Assembly (NCBI GenBank): GCA_035504095.1
Contig: DATJSN010000092.1
Location: 69,451-133,450, forward strand
From: DATJSN01 sp035504095
GTDB lineage: Bacteria; Planctomycetota; Phycisphaerae; WQYP01
Direction: 5' to 3'
Length of the DNA stretch: 64,000 nt
Position 1 is the first letter of the stretch. Each line of letters begins with the position of its first letter. The translations under genes and the position numbers were made by a program. Shown piece after piece: positions 52,535 through 62,900 of this stretch. Under the pieces are notes generated by a model that worked only from the letters and a program-made list of their open reading frames with translations, searched no databases and was not told the origin of the DNA.

Positions 52535-54058
52535 ATGGCATCAGTTTTCAAACGTGGAAAGAATTGGATTGCATCATTTAAGGATAAGGACGAGCGTTGG
52601 CATCAGAAAGCTTGCGGTAGGGATAAAAGCGTAGCCCAGAAGATCGCTAATAAGCTGGAAACCGAAGGGATGCTTCGCATAAACGGCTTGGTAGACCCGA
52701 ACGTGGATCGCATCGCTGCCGCTGAGAAGAAATCTCTGGCTGTACACTTGGCCGAGTTTCGTGCCGACATTGCAAGCCGAAACGGCAATAACGCTTATGC
52801 CATGCAAGTCCATCAGCGGGCCGAGCGCATCATCAGTTTTGGCGGTATTGAACAATTGTCGCAATTGAAGGCCGCCGCAGTGAACACCGCTATTGCCAGA
52901 CTACGCGAGGCCAAATATGCCAAAGCTAAAGATAGCAAGGATAAAGAGGGCAAAGCCAAATATGGCAAAACCAGTGTGTCTCATCATCTGCGGGCCATCA
53001 AAATGTTTTCGCGCTGGTTGTATTGCAATGGACACACCGCTGGCGATACGCTGCTGACCATCAAAGTTCCGACCGTAGCCGCATCGGATAAGAAAATGCA
53101 TCGTCGGGCGTTAAGCCTGGCTGAATTTTACGCGCTGGTAACGTTTACTGTCGGGTCTGGAAGCGCCTATGGGATGACCGGCGAAGATCGGGCAATGCTC
53201 TACACCATGGCTGGATCGACCGGTTTTCGGCAGGGTGAACTACGCGCCCTGACTCCGGAAAGCTTTACTCTTGATGCTGACGCTCCGGCAATCACCGTAA
53301 AGGCTGCATACTCCAAACGCCGCCGGGATGATCGGCAACCCGTCCCGCCTGCCTTGGCCGACACGATAAAGCCATGGCTGGACCGCAAGGTTGCCGGAAA
53401 ACCCGTATTCGCCATGCCATCGCGTTACGAGGTGGCTGATATGCTCAGGAGTGATCTTGATGCCGCCCGGAACCAATGGCTTAAAGAAGCGGAAAAGAAT
53501 CAGGAGGAATTAAAGCATCGGCAAGAGGATAGTTTTCTCTCTTCCGATGAGGTTGATTTCCACGCCCTGCGCGTGAGCTATATCTCGTGGCTGGTTCAAA
53601 GCGGTGTGAACGTTAAAACGTGCCAGGAGCTTGCCCGGCATTCAACACCCGTCCTGACCATCGGAACATACGCTCGGATGAGCCTAAATGACCAAGATAA
53701 CGCTTTGGCGGCTTTGCCTGTACCCGGAGCCCATCCATACACCCAGCAGCAAATTATTCTGGAGACCGGAACCGGCAACATATCGAGCAACGTCCATGCA
53801 CAAAATATGCACAAAGCCGGCGTCCAAATACCGCAAATTGAGGCTCATAGAGGCAAGCGTAAATCTACCATCCAGGCGAGTGCAGGATATCAGGAAACCA
53901 CTGTAAATACAGGGGAAAGCCCTGTATTATCCGAGACATTATTGACCTCTCGCCCGGGTGGCGGAATGGCAGACGCTCAGGACTTAAAATCCTGTGTTGC
54001 GCAAGCGACGTGCGGGTTCGAGTCCCGCTCCGGGCAATCGATTGAGAGAGACGCTTGA
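52535..54058 (+). CDS. Tyrosine integrase of the island, C-terminus encoded through tRNA-Leu
   Basis: 507 residues from the ATG at 52535 (GTG at 52526 also in frame). Catalytic residues: Arg in GSTGFRQGEL near 230, H-A-L-R near 342, LARHSTPVLTIGTYAR with the second His near 368 and the nucleophile Tyr near 378. A Lys/Asp-rich stretch (AKAKDSKDKEGKAKYGK) sits near residue 130-145. The last about 37 residues (SRPGGGMADAQDLKSCVAQ...) are a translation of the att core and tRNA-Leu. In the excised circle codon 485 would instead continue into 19906-20085. Confidence 0.92.
   Translation: MASVFKRGKNWIASFKDKDERWHQKACGRDKSVAQKIANKLETEGMLRINGLVDPNVDRIAAAEKKSLAVHLAEFRADIASRNGNNAYAMQVHQRAERIISFGGIEQLSQLKAAAVNTAIARLREAKYAKAKDSKDKEGKAKYGKTSVSHHLRAIKMFSRWLYCNGHTAGDTLLTIKVPTVAASDKKMHRRALSLAEFYALVTFTVGSGSAYGMTGEDRAMLYTMAGSTGFRQGELRALTPESFTLDADAPAITVKAAYSKRRRDDRQPVPPALADTIKPWLDRKVAGKPVFAMPSRYEVADMLRSDLDAARNQWLKEAEKNQEELKHRQEDSFLSSDEVDFHALRVSYISWLVQSGVNVKTCQELARHSTPVLTIGTYARMSLNDQDNALAALPVPGAHPYTQQQIILETGTGNISSNVHAQNMHKAGVQIPQIEAHRGKRKSTIQASAGYQETTVNTGESPVLSETLLTSRPGGGMADAQDLKSCVAQATCGFESRSGQSIERDA
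53902..53930 (+). promoter_or_regulatory. Candidate element-borne promoter for tRNA-Leu
   Basis: TGTAAA (53902-53907), 17-nt spacer and TATTAT (53925-53930) lie within the integrase coding region, 21 nt before the tRNA 5' end. Because insertion cut the tRNA from its original promoter, the island must supply one; this is the best match, with a weak -35 box. Confidence 0.4.
53948..53989 (+). repeat. attR core: 42-bp copy within the intact tRNA-Leu
   Basis: Identical to 19864-19905. It ends in the anticodon loop, a usual crossover site for tRNA-targeting tyrosine recombinases. It also codes for integrase residues SRPGGGMADAQDLK. Confidence 0.95.
53952..54036 (+). tRNA. tRNA-Leu (anticodon TAA)
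   Basis: 85 nt: acceptor GCCCGGG pairs with TCCGGGC, anticodon stem CAGGA/TCCTG with loop CTTAAAA (anticodon TAA), a long variable arm (TGTTGCGCAAGCGACG region), T arm GCGGG-TTCGAGT-CCCGC, discriminator A. CCA is not encoded. The 5' half was brought by the island and the 3' half is chromosomal, so insertion regenerates a complete gene. Confidence 0.95.
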
Positions 54059-54159
54059 TTCCACCGTGCATGACGATGCGCTCTGATTGCTGATGCACTT
54101 GCAGGGCATAATCCTTAACTTGCGTTTTGCGTTAGCGCATGCTATAGACTTCACGAAAT

Positions 54160-54723
54160 ATGAGTTCAGATGTCCTCCTTGCCATTTTCACACTCGGTCT
54201 GATGTTGTCCACAATTTGGCTGGCGGTTGCCACGCATTTTCTTGTCGTAGGAGCTGAAAAAAACGCCCGAAGACAGTTGCGGGCTTATATTGGAGTAAGC
54301 GAACAGACGGCGGACATCGAAGGCGATCACGTCAAGCCGTTGCGTTTCAAGATTACATTACACAATTATGGAAGCACCCCGGCGTATGATGTGGTTGTAA
54401 AAATCGATGTTTCTTCCATTTGCACGTTTGATACAAAAATAGCGTTTGACCATCTGGTTAGTCTTAAAAAGGGAACGCCGAAGTCTATTATGTTTCCCGG
54501 CAAGGACGTTCCTTATTGGCATTACATGATGAGTACGTCCATTTATCAGGCCATGGCCGAAGTGGGACAGAATGCCAGGGTTATATTTGTATTTGGTTAT
54601 ATTACGTACAAGGATATTTTTGGTGAAGAACATGACACCAAATTCAGGTCCATGTTCAGCAGGGAATCAGTTCACGGCGGCGGTGGGCTGCTTGTTTGTG
54701 AAGAAGGCAACGAAGCAACGTGA
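54160..54723 (+). CDS. Membrane-anchored hypothetical protein
   Basis: 187 residues. Residues 4-28 form one transmembrane helix (VLLAIFTLGLMLSTIWLAVAT), then a short linker (AEKNARRQLRAYIGV) and a beta-sandwich-like domain (KITLHNYGSTPAYDVVVKIDV). Proteins of this shape are common but uncharacterised. No ribosome site; TTGCGT-N17-TATAGA (54120-54148) ends 11 nt before the ATG, suggesting a very short leader. First chromosomal gene right of the island. Confidence 0.65.
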   Translation: MSSDVLLAIFTLGLMLSTIWLAVATHFLVVGAEKNARRQLRAYIGVSEQTADIEGDHVKPLRFKITLHNYGSTPAYDVVVKIDVSSICTFDTKIAFDHLVSLKKGTPKSIMFPGKDVPYWHYMMSTSIYQAMAEVGQNARVIFVFGYITYKDIFGEEHDTKFRSMFSRESVHGGGGLLVCEEGNEAT

Positions 54724-54769
54724 TCGTCGCCGTCATTGCCGGTGATTGCATCATATCTGCGGTGAGAAA

Positions 54770-57700
54770 TTATTTTACCGCCGGCGCCTGATACCAATTT
54801 CTTTCTATAATCTCCCTGAGTAGTTCCAGCGGCGTGGGCACATCGTAAGCTAAACGCACGCCAACGTCGGAAAATCCGCGCGGTCTGTTGAGGCTGTTAT
54901 TATCTGACTCGAGTGGAACTTGTGGGGAATTTTGCCAATCAATAGTAATTGATTTACCCGGTGAACGATCGCCAAGAGGCGAAAGCGCGGATCCACCGAT
55001 AACGTAGGTTTCCTCAATAGCCGTGGGTGTCATCAATGAAGTAATCGCGTCGCTGGTCAGGGAGTTGGGATTCTTGAACCAATTGTTTAAAGCCGTGCGA
55101 TAATCATTCTCATCGTCGAAAACATAGTCGGCAACGTTGCCCCCAAGGTTGATTGACGTGGTTTGCCCGTTTCCCGCATCGACCGGCTCGAAGAAAAGCA
55201 CGGGATTGGGGTCCGTGCCATAGTCATCCAGTGAATTCGCCAGGCCGGGTGCGGAATAAACGAAGAGATCCCAGGCATTTGGCCTGGGCAGACGGGCGTC
55301 ATTCGTTGAATTTACGTCTGTTAAATAGGCGATGTAAGCGGAGAGGGTTTTACCCGGCAGATGAAGCTGGGCTTGCGCGCGGTTCTCGAACTGCCATGCA
55401 TAATCCCATTCAGCCGTTGTTGGCAACCGACATCCCAACAGGGCCGCGAGGTAAATTGCGGCTCCAGGCGGCACATACTGAACAGGATCATCAAGACTTG
55501 GTGCTCCACCGGTTGCTTTATTTAATTGATCAGGATTCTTGGCGTCCGCCATGTTGGTTGGATAGCGCGGAGCGTTGTAAACCGTGTTGGAATCGGTAAA
55601 CCATTTCGGCGCCAAACTGACCTGACCATTATCCGTGTCATACCACCATGTATGAGGACCGAGATAATTATTTATGTCATATTCCGGCTCTGGGTCGTTT
55701 GGCGATCTTACAATGAAATCGTAAAAACCATTTGCCGGATTATGCAACAAATTGTCATTGTTGGTTACCACGTCCAGAAATACCCCTACGCTCAAATCGG
55801 TTGTGCAAAAATAATACGGGCCCAGTCCGCTGGACACAGGCGGCTTGAGCAACACAAAATTTAACGTATAGCCGGACGGACTGGTAAAGGTGCGGCCGCC
55901 ATTAGCGGTTTTTGTTTCCTTCCAGCCGGCCAGGGCGGGTCCTGATTGTTGTGACAAGTCAGGATTGGTGCGAATGACATTGTTGAGCGCCGGCACAAGC
56001 AGCGTGGTATATGTTGCCCATTCAGGACTGTTCGCCAAAACGTCATGCATCTGCTGGGCAATTTGTTGCGCTGTTCGCTGCTGGGTTATGGAAGCGCCTC
56101 CTGCGGCGGGGATATTTTTGACGGCTTTGATGAACTGATAAACAAAAAGATCGAAATTTGCCCTTTGATTCAGTTGAGGAATATCCGGTTTTTGCGGAAA
56201 TGAAGGGATTTCGACGCCATAATCAGCCGCGACGGCGCTTACTCCTTCCGTCTGAGGCGCCGTAACGGCCCAGTTCATGCGCTCCAGCCAGCGTTGGTTA
56301 TATTGCTCAGACAATCTTTGCAGAAGTGTTTGTTTTCGCCCCAGGGCCAGGTTCTCATCGGTTTTAAGGATATCATCAAGACGTGTGGGAACCCGGCTTT
56401 CGGTATCGATTAAGTCAACAGCGGCGGTATGGGTCATGGAGCCAAGCCTTTGCCAGACGGCAAGCATTAATATGCTGCGATTGACGCTTGCCAGATTATT
56501 TTTAATTACGTCAAGCGCGGCGGAATTGATTTGCTGCATTTGGCCAACAACAGCGATATCGTCGGAATATATCTTTTGGATGTCAGGATTCGACCACCAT
56601 TGATTGGCTTGCGCCGCCGCATACAGATCGGCTATAGTGCTTCCATCAGAAAGTTGTTCGTCCAGAAGTCGGCAATCTGCGATCGCACTTTGCATTTTGT
56701 TCAAGTCGACCCGTATGGATTCAAATGCGGTATAGCTTTGCTTCCACGCTGAGGATGATTCCGGATCAATACTCGGAACCAGACCATTCAGGCCGCCCCA
56801 ATGTAAACTCGAAATGGCGGAAGTAATGGCCTGGGTCCAGGCTTGTTTGACGCTGTCCGGGAAATCATCCCTTTTAGGGAAATCATTTGCGATCAAAGCC
56901 AGGAGCGAGTCCCGCACCTGTATCATCTCGCGAACTTTGTTGGGCATCTTCCCAATTTGCGGCTTCAGGAGTTTGGCCAAATCGTCAGCATTCATCTGGT
57001 CAAAGGCGATTGTTCGTCCCAGAAGCACCTGTCCGATTTCGTCAAGACAAGCCTGGTGAACTGCTGGAATAGCGACAATGTCGCCGTGCAAAGCCGGGGT
57101 TATTTTCCCGGATGATGAAGGAATCTGGACGGTTTGCTGCGACTGGGGATCAAGGAACTCAGGGACCCATTTCTTGAGGTTAAAATGCGCATCCACGAAA
57201 TTGGTGACGATCGGAAGCAGGGCATTGATGTCGTTCATGGCATACGCGACTTGCCGTTTAATCTGGGGAAGGTTTTTCTGGATGGGAATAATATTTTTGG
57301 CGCCATCCAATTCAGCCTTACAAGAATCCAGTTTACCGGTGAAATTTTGTGTATTGGGAAATTGGTTCGCATCTGAAATAAGATCAGCGGCCTGATCTGT
57401 CAGACTCGTAAACGTTTTGGTGCTAAGAAGAACCGGATTGGCACTATCGGGAATTGGGAGATAGTCCCGAAGATCGGGAAAATATTCGGAGAGGGAAACG
57501 TTCATGTTTGGTTGCGGTAGAGAATCTACCACATCCCAGCGAACCTGATCGCCATATTGTTTTAATACAGCCAATTCCTTCTGTGCGGCCGTCAGCAACT
57601 CCTTTTGTCGGTTTAGCAGAGTCTCCGGATCGGCGGCGGAAGCGAGATAGTTTTGTGCATATGCAGGAAAATGATTAATTAACGCATGCTGGCTGTTTTT

Positions 57701-59119
57701 AAAATTTTTCTCCAGGAAGGCCGAGAGTTGCTGGTCCGTTTGCGCGACCTGCTGCACCTTATTAATTTCATTGAGCCATAGTGAAAGCGATGGACCGCCC
57801 GGTCCAGGTGCGAATTGCCAGAGAGAACAGAGTTTCCCGGTTCCCGCTGGATTGTAATCTTTCAAAAATGGCAGCAAGGATGCGGCTTGATGCGGATTAT
57901 CAGATTTCATGGGATCGAGCAGCATTTGTTTAAAGCTGCTTTCAGCCAGCCAGTGATTGGCGAGCCACTGTCGGTCTTGTTCCTTTAGATGCTCTGCCAG
58001 CAGGCTCATGTTGTATTCCGTATCCATTAACAGCTTCACGGCTTGCCAGAAATTGAGCGCTTCGGACCGATGCGACGTAATCCACTGCTGGACATTTTGA
58101 GTTGTCATATTCTCGGTATATACATTGAGAATGTTGTCTGGAGCCAGTTCCTGAGGGTCCAGTGGAGCCTCTTGCTTTGAGAGGTTTGCGAATTCGGGTA
58201 TTTTGCTTAAAGCTTTACTTTGCGCCGCAAAATCCTTGAACCAGTTCACGTAAGCAGTGTTATATGGAACATAGGTTAGTGGAGTATCCGTGGGAGGCCC
58301 GGGGCGCCAGAAATACCAGATCGTCAAGGCAATGACTAATGCAGCCCCGGCGGCTGTTCCAATTAACGGAGCACGGCTTTTCCTTGGTTTTAATTTCGCC
58401 AGCATGGCCGCGGCTGTCGTCAGGTTTCGCTCATTGGCGGGTAATGTGGTATCAAGCAAAAAACGGCAGAACTTGATCCAGTCTTTGCGTTGAAATCCCA
58501 GAGCGCGGAATTCCGCCATGGACGGATCGAGTTCCGTGGATGGTGTCCAGCGGCGGGATGCCATAAGTTCGCAGATCAGACGGCCGAGTTGCTCCAGATC
58601 GCTGGAAACCGCTTCGACCGGGTTGAAAATGGAAGCCTTTGGTGCAGTTAGCACGATGCCGGCCGTTGCCAGTGTGCCATGAGAGGCAAGAACATTTTCC
58701 GCTTTTAAATCGCCGTGCGTGCGCTCGGTCAATCGTTGAGAGTCTTGCAGAGCCGAAAGCACATCTTTAACCAGCTTGTATAAATCGGCTGGCGTTGGCT
58801 TGATTTGCAGTTGAATGAACCGACTCGCTGACCAGTCGAATCGCTCTAAAACACAGAAAGCGCCGTTCTCTCCAATCGTCTGAACGTCATATACTTGCGC
58901 CCAGGAAGATGACTGTTTTCCGAGCAGGCGCTGAAGATCATAACTTGCTATAAAAGCCGATTGCGCGTTGCGTAAGCGATAGGGCTTCCAAAAATCAATG
59001 TTTGGTTCAAGGACGTGAAGTATTCTTGGTTGTCCTGCGTCCTCATTGAGTACGTAGAAAGCGCCCAGGACCTCTCGGCCTGTCATCTGGCTGATTTGAT
59101 ATGAACCGAAGTTCGGCAC
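54770..59119 (-). CDS. Giant pseudokinase - transmembrane - SUMF1-domain protein
   Basis: 1,449 residues from a GTG at 59119. Residues about 10-230 are a protein-kinase-like domain; the catalytic loop reads HGDLKAENVL near residue 138 and the DFG region is degenerate, so activity is doubtful. One membrane helix lies at about residues 252-272 (LIGTAAGAALVIALTIWYFW). About 800 largely helical residues follow. The C-terminal 350 residues form an FGE/SUMF1-like domain (AAIYLAALLGCRLPTTAEWDYAW near 1220). Probably an envelope sensor or scaffold; co-directional with the upstream lipoprotein gene. Confidence 0.7.
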   Translation of the reverse strand: MPNFGSYQISQMTGREVLGAFYVLNEDAGQPRILHVLEPNIDFWKPYRLRNAQSAFIASYDLQRLLGKQSSSWAQVYDVQTIGENGAFCVLERFDWSASRFIQLQIKPTPADLYKLVKDVLSALQDSQRLTERTHGDLKAENVLASHGTLATAGIVLTAPKASIFNPVEAVSSDLEQLGRLICELMASRRWTPSTELDPSMAEFRALGFQRKDWIKFCRFLLDTTLPANERNLTTAAAMLAKLKPRKSRAPLIGTAAGAALVIALTIWYFWRPGPPTDTPLTYVPYNTAYVNWFKDFAAQSKALSKIPEFANLSKQEAPLDPQELAPDNILNVYTENMTTQNVQQWITSHRSEALNFWQAVKLLMDTEYNMSLLAEHLKEQDRQWLANHWLAESSFKQMLLDPMKSDNPHQAASLLPFLKDYNPAGTGKLCSLWQFAPGPGGPSLSLWLNEINKVQQVAQTDQQLSAFLEKNFKNSQHALINHFPAYAQNYLASAADPETLLNRQKELLTAAQKELAVLKQYGDQVRWDVVDSLPQPNMNVSLSEYFPDLRDYLPIPDSANPVLLSTKTFTSLTDQAADLISDANQFPNTQNFTGKLDSCKAELDGAKNIIPIQKNLPQIKRQVAYAMNDINALLPIVTNFVDAHFNLKKWVPEFLDPQSQQTVQIPSSSGKITPALHGDIVAIPAVHQACLDEIGQVLLGRTIAFDQMNADDLAKLLKPQIGKMPNKVREMIQVRDSLLALIANDFPKRDDFPDSVKQAWTQAITSAISSLHWGGLNGLVPSIDPESSSAWKQSYTAFESIRVDLNKMQSAIADCRLLDEQLSDGSTIADLYAAAQANQWWSNPDIQKIYSDDIAVVGQMQQINSAALDVIKNNLASVNRSILMLAVWQRLGSMTHTAAVDLIDTESRVPTRLDDILKTDENLALGRKQTLLQRLSEQYNQRWLERMNWAVTAPQTEGVSAVAADYGVEIPSFPQKPDIPQLNQRANFDLFVYQFIKAVKNIPAAGGASITQQRTAQQIAQQMHDVLANSPEWATYTTLLVPALNNVIRTNPDLSQQSGPALAGWKETKTANGGRTFTSPSGYTLNFVLLKPPVSSGLGPYYFCTTDLSVGVFLDVVTNNDNLLHNPANGFYDFIVRSPNDPEPEYDINNYLGPHTWWYDTDNGQVSLAPKWFTDSNTVYNAPRYPTNMADAKNPDQLNKATGGAPSLDDPVQYVPPGAAIYLAALLGCRLPTTAEWDYAWQFENRAQAQLHLPGKTLSAYIAYLTDVNSTNDARLPRPNAWDLFVYSAPGLANSLDDYGTDPNPVLFFEPVDAGNGQTTSINLGGNVADYVFDDENDYRTALNNWFKNPNSLTSDAITSLMTPTAIEETYVIGGSALSPLGDRSPGKSITIDWQNSPQVPLESDNNSLNRPRGFSDVGVRLAYDVPTPLELLREIIERNWYQAPAVK

Positions 59120-59173
59120 GGTTTGTTCCAGACCTTGCCCTGGACGATACGACGTCGCTTCTACAAACTTTCT

Positions 59174-59704
59174 CTATGAATTAGGCGGAGTTTCACACAC
59201 CACACCACTGTTCTTGATCTGAATGATGATGGGGTTCGTTGAATCCGACCAGCTGGATTTTGGCAATGGGAGTATGAGACGTCGCGGGTCTTGGGCGCCC
59301 GGCAAATCCTGATGGATGCCCGGAAGTTGCACCATCACAAACAAATATTTATCTCCCTCAGATTGCCACTGTTGCCAGACTGGATCATCCTTGGCAAAAA
59401 CGATTGTCGCCGAAGAGCCGGGTATAAAGTCTTCGGTTTTCTTGGTTGCATCGCTGCGTAATGGATCACCTGCTGAAAAATATTGCGTCATCGAATAGTT
59501 ATACCAGCGTTGATAGTCCGATTCGTTGACGCCTACCAGGTCGACCGCGACAGTCCCTACGGATTGATCATCCGCCTGCAGGGTCGGCCCCAGGTTAATC
59601 TGGATGTCCCGATCGACAAGGCCGCTTCCACACCCCGCCAGTCCGGCAAACAGCACCGCCGTAAAAACTGCGTAAACAGCACGATGAATTTTAGAATGTT
59701 TCAT
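59174..59704 (-). CDS. Lipoprotein upstream of the pseudokinase gene (possibly TssJ-like)
   Basis: 176 residues with a signal peptide and lipobox LAGC near residue 25. The mature part (DIQINLGPTLQADDQSVGTVAVDLVGVNESDYQRWYNYSMTQYF) is a beta-rich domain whose outline recalls type VI secretion TssJ lipoproteins, but no other type VI gene is visible, so this is weak. It lies 54 nt upstream of the giant protein gene and probably shares its transcript. Confidence 0.6.
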   Translation of the reverse strand: MKHSKIHRAVYAVFTAVLFAGLAGCGSGLVDRDIQINLGPTLQADDQSVGTVAVDLVGVNESDYQRWYNYSMTQYFSAGDPLRSDATKKTEDFIPGSSATIVFAKDDPVWQQWQSEGDKYLFVMVQLPGIHQDLPGAQDPRRLILPLPKSSWSDSTNPIIIQIKNSGVVCETPPNS

Positions 59705-59943
59705 GGTGCATTCCCTGCTTCTAAATAATCAAGTAACTTGTGAAACCGGAAGCGGCTGCCAACCTGCCTGGAACCGGCGTATCACAGAGCGTATCTTACA
59801 ATTGAACTGCCGATCCATTACAACCAGGCTCCGTGTTTGAATCAATGAGCCGCGGAAGTTTGACCGTCCCTGATTGGAACGTCCTCGCTGGCGGCCGCAT
59901 TATACCTTAATGCAAGATGCCGGCACTCGGGTTTCACTTATCA

Positions 59944-62900
59944 TCAATTTTGACTGTCAGATCCCTCGACAAGGTTGACAAACTCCTGTGGCTGCATCTG
60001 ATCGGGACATAAATCAGCGAGGATTGTGTTGCGAGAAAGGTTATATTCTGCTTCGCCCAGGCCAAGGTTTTGCGCTTCAATCAGGAGATGACGGAGGTCC
60101 AGAACCGTCAACCAGACCCCTGGTTCACGGTTAATTAGAAAAGCGCGGAATCCCGCGACGGTCGGTTCGTTGTTATTGGTTGTGCCTTTAAGTGAAACCA
60201 GGTAGTCGGCATAAGCTGCCGTAAACATCGCTCCAAGGTCGCTTCTGATAGATTTGTATACATGTCCTCCCTTCTTATTTACCTCCTGTTTTCCTGTGGT
60301 TTTATCGATTACGGGAACAAAAAAGATTTTTAGGTAGTCTGCAATGAAAGCCTCGGTCTGCGAATACGGCAAACGATCGACCGTCACAAAGTAGTCCTTC
60401 AGAGTCGGGTTGAAAATGATAAAGCCGTACTTTTCGGGAATGTCATTGAAAACCGCTCCATGGCTGCTCATGCCGAGCGAGTCTGCGATGTCCGGGTTGC
60501 GGGCGTTGATTCCAGCCTCCAGCAGGGTGGCGACCTGTGCCGCCGATAAAATAACGATAGGGCTGATCTGAGGCGGTGGTGGAATAACGATGTGTACTGT
60601 GACGACTTCGTCATTAGCAATGGGAATACCAAATGGAATATTGAAGCTCAAGAAGTCTGCTACAAGTATAAAACCGGTGCCGTTTTCAAGAAACGAAGGA
60701 TCGCCCAATGCATTTAGTATTGTTCCCGTCATTGTGAGGCTTTTGTCAAGTATGATCGTACCGTAGTAGGTTTGAGGGCCGGTCGTGGTGACGTTGCCAT
60801 TAAGTGTTGTGGTCGTTGCTATATTGGGGTCGCCCACGGTCAGCGAAGCCAGAGGAGTAATGCCGCCGACAGTCCCATTGAACATAACGTTTGCCGGGTT
60901 ATCCCCCGCGATGGCTGTCAGCGAATACGCGCCATTTACTGTTGTTTTGAAGCTTATCCCTTTGGCGCCCGAATCTGTCAACGTTACATCCTGGTTCAAT
61001 GTGACGCTGTTGGCATAAGTCTCACCATTGTTGGTAAATACGTTGATTGCATTAGGCCCGCCAAAAATGGTATTGCCGGTTATGTATAGAGCCCCTAGTG
61101 GTGTTGCTTCGGAACCGAGCGAGCTGTCAAAAGTCACATCGTCTATGATCGTAGACGGTGTACCTATAGTTAGGCTGTCGCCCGGGGTACCTGCGATTAC
61201 ATTTCCTTGAAGTATGAAATTAGCGCCAGATCCTGTGGAAGTAAGGCTGTTGTTTGCATCTCCTAATGTTATAGCCTGTTGAAAAGTGGTTGTATCGTTG
61301 GCGCCGATCAGCGTGCCATCCAGCGCGTAGGGTTCTGAGAATATCAGATTGGCAACATCAGAGAAATTGGTTGGATTGATGGTAGTGAAGTCCAACTCAA
61401 GCGTCTGGCCCGGCCCTATAAATGTTGGGCTGCCGGTGGCACTTAGAGTAGCCCCTGTCATTGTGATGTTGTTGTTAAGTGTTACTGAACCCACGTACGT
61501 CTGATTGCCGGTGGAAGTAACATTGCCGCCCAGCAAAGTCGTGCCGGTTACATCCAATGTTCCCAGTTGTCCGTTGGCGTCGGTGCCCACGGGACCGTCG
61601 AAGACGGCGTCGCCGGTGACGGTCAGGTTGTATGCATTGCCTGGATCGCTCTCCACGCTGTCCGCGGCATCTTCAAAACTAATCGTGGTTCCGGTGAGAT
61701 TCACCGATGAAGTCAGAGTGACCGTGTCAGTGTAGCTTTGAGTTCCGTTGGTGGTGACATTGCCGCCGAGAGAGGTTGTGCCGTAAACGGTCAGCGCCGC
61801 CAGAGACACATTCGAACCAACATTGGCGCCAAATGAAGCGTCAGTAGCCTGGCTGTTGGAACCAATGGTCAGGGTGTCATCGTCAGCGGTGGCGCCGTTA
61901 ACCGTGCCGCCAAATGTCACCAGATTAGCGCCGGCCAGGAGGGTGAAGACCTTGGCTGATCCGGTGTCCAACAGAGTCAGATTGCCGTCATATGTCTGAT
62001 TGCCAGTAGAAGTCACGTTGCCGGCTAAGGAGGTTGTACCGGTGACATCCAGCGTGCCTAGTTGTCCATTGACCGCTGAGCCCACCGGACCATCGAAGAC
62101 GGCGTCGCCGGTGACGGTCAGGTTGTAGTCCTTGGTGGCCTGGCTATCCACACTGTCGGCGGCATCTTCAAAACTAATCGTGGTTCCGGTGAGATTCACG
62201 GACGAAGTCAGAGTGACGGTGTCGGTGTAGCTTTGAGTTACGCTGGTAGTGACGTTGCCGCCGAGGGAGGTTGTGCCCCAGACCGTCAGTGCGGCCAGGG
62301 ACACGGTGTTGCCGACCGTGGAACCAAATGAAGCATTGGTGGCCTGGCTGTTGGAGCCAATAGTCAGAGTACCGTCGCCGGCGGTGGTGCCGTTGACCGT
62401 GCCGCCAAATGTCACCAGATTAGCGCCGGCCAGGAGGGTGAAGACCTTGGCTGATCCGGTGTCCAGCAGAGTCAGATTGCCGTCATATGTCTGATTGCCG
62501 GTGGAAGTAACATTGCCGGCTAAGGAGGTTGTGCCGGTGACATCCAGCGTGCCCAGTTGTCCATTGACCGCTGAGCCCACCGGACCATCGAAGACGGCGT
62601 CGCCGGTGACGGTCAGGTTGTAGTCCTTGGTGGCCTGGCTATCCACACTGTCGGCGGCATCTTCAAAACTAATCGTGGTTCCGGTGAGATTCACCGATGA
62701 AGTCAGGGTGACGATACCGTAATAGGTCTGCGTCCCACTGGTGGTCACGCTGGCCCCATTGATGTCGATGCTGCTGCCGGAATAGCCCATGCCGGTATCA
62801 ACGTCGAGCGCGTCTAACGCTTTGGTGTTGCCGACATCCCCTTCAAAATCCGTCAGGCCGGTGGTATACACCGTCAGGCCATCGGTCCCGGCGGCATTGC

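Larger units (their letters stand above)
19864..53989. mobile_element. 34.1-kb genomic island integrated in tRNA-Leu(TAA)
   Basis: Bounded by identical 42-bp repeats covering the 5' half of tRNA-Leu up to the anticodon loop. The integrase gene lies at the right edge, as usual for tRNA-targeting tyrosine recombinases. Adjacent are AlpA-type regulators, a prim-pol/RepA-like gene, a terminase-small-like gene and an XRE repressor; the remaining 28 kb is mainly defence cargo. No relaxase or conjugation genes were seen, so transfer would depend on a helper phage or other element (inference). Confidence 0.9.
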
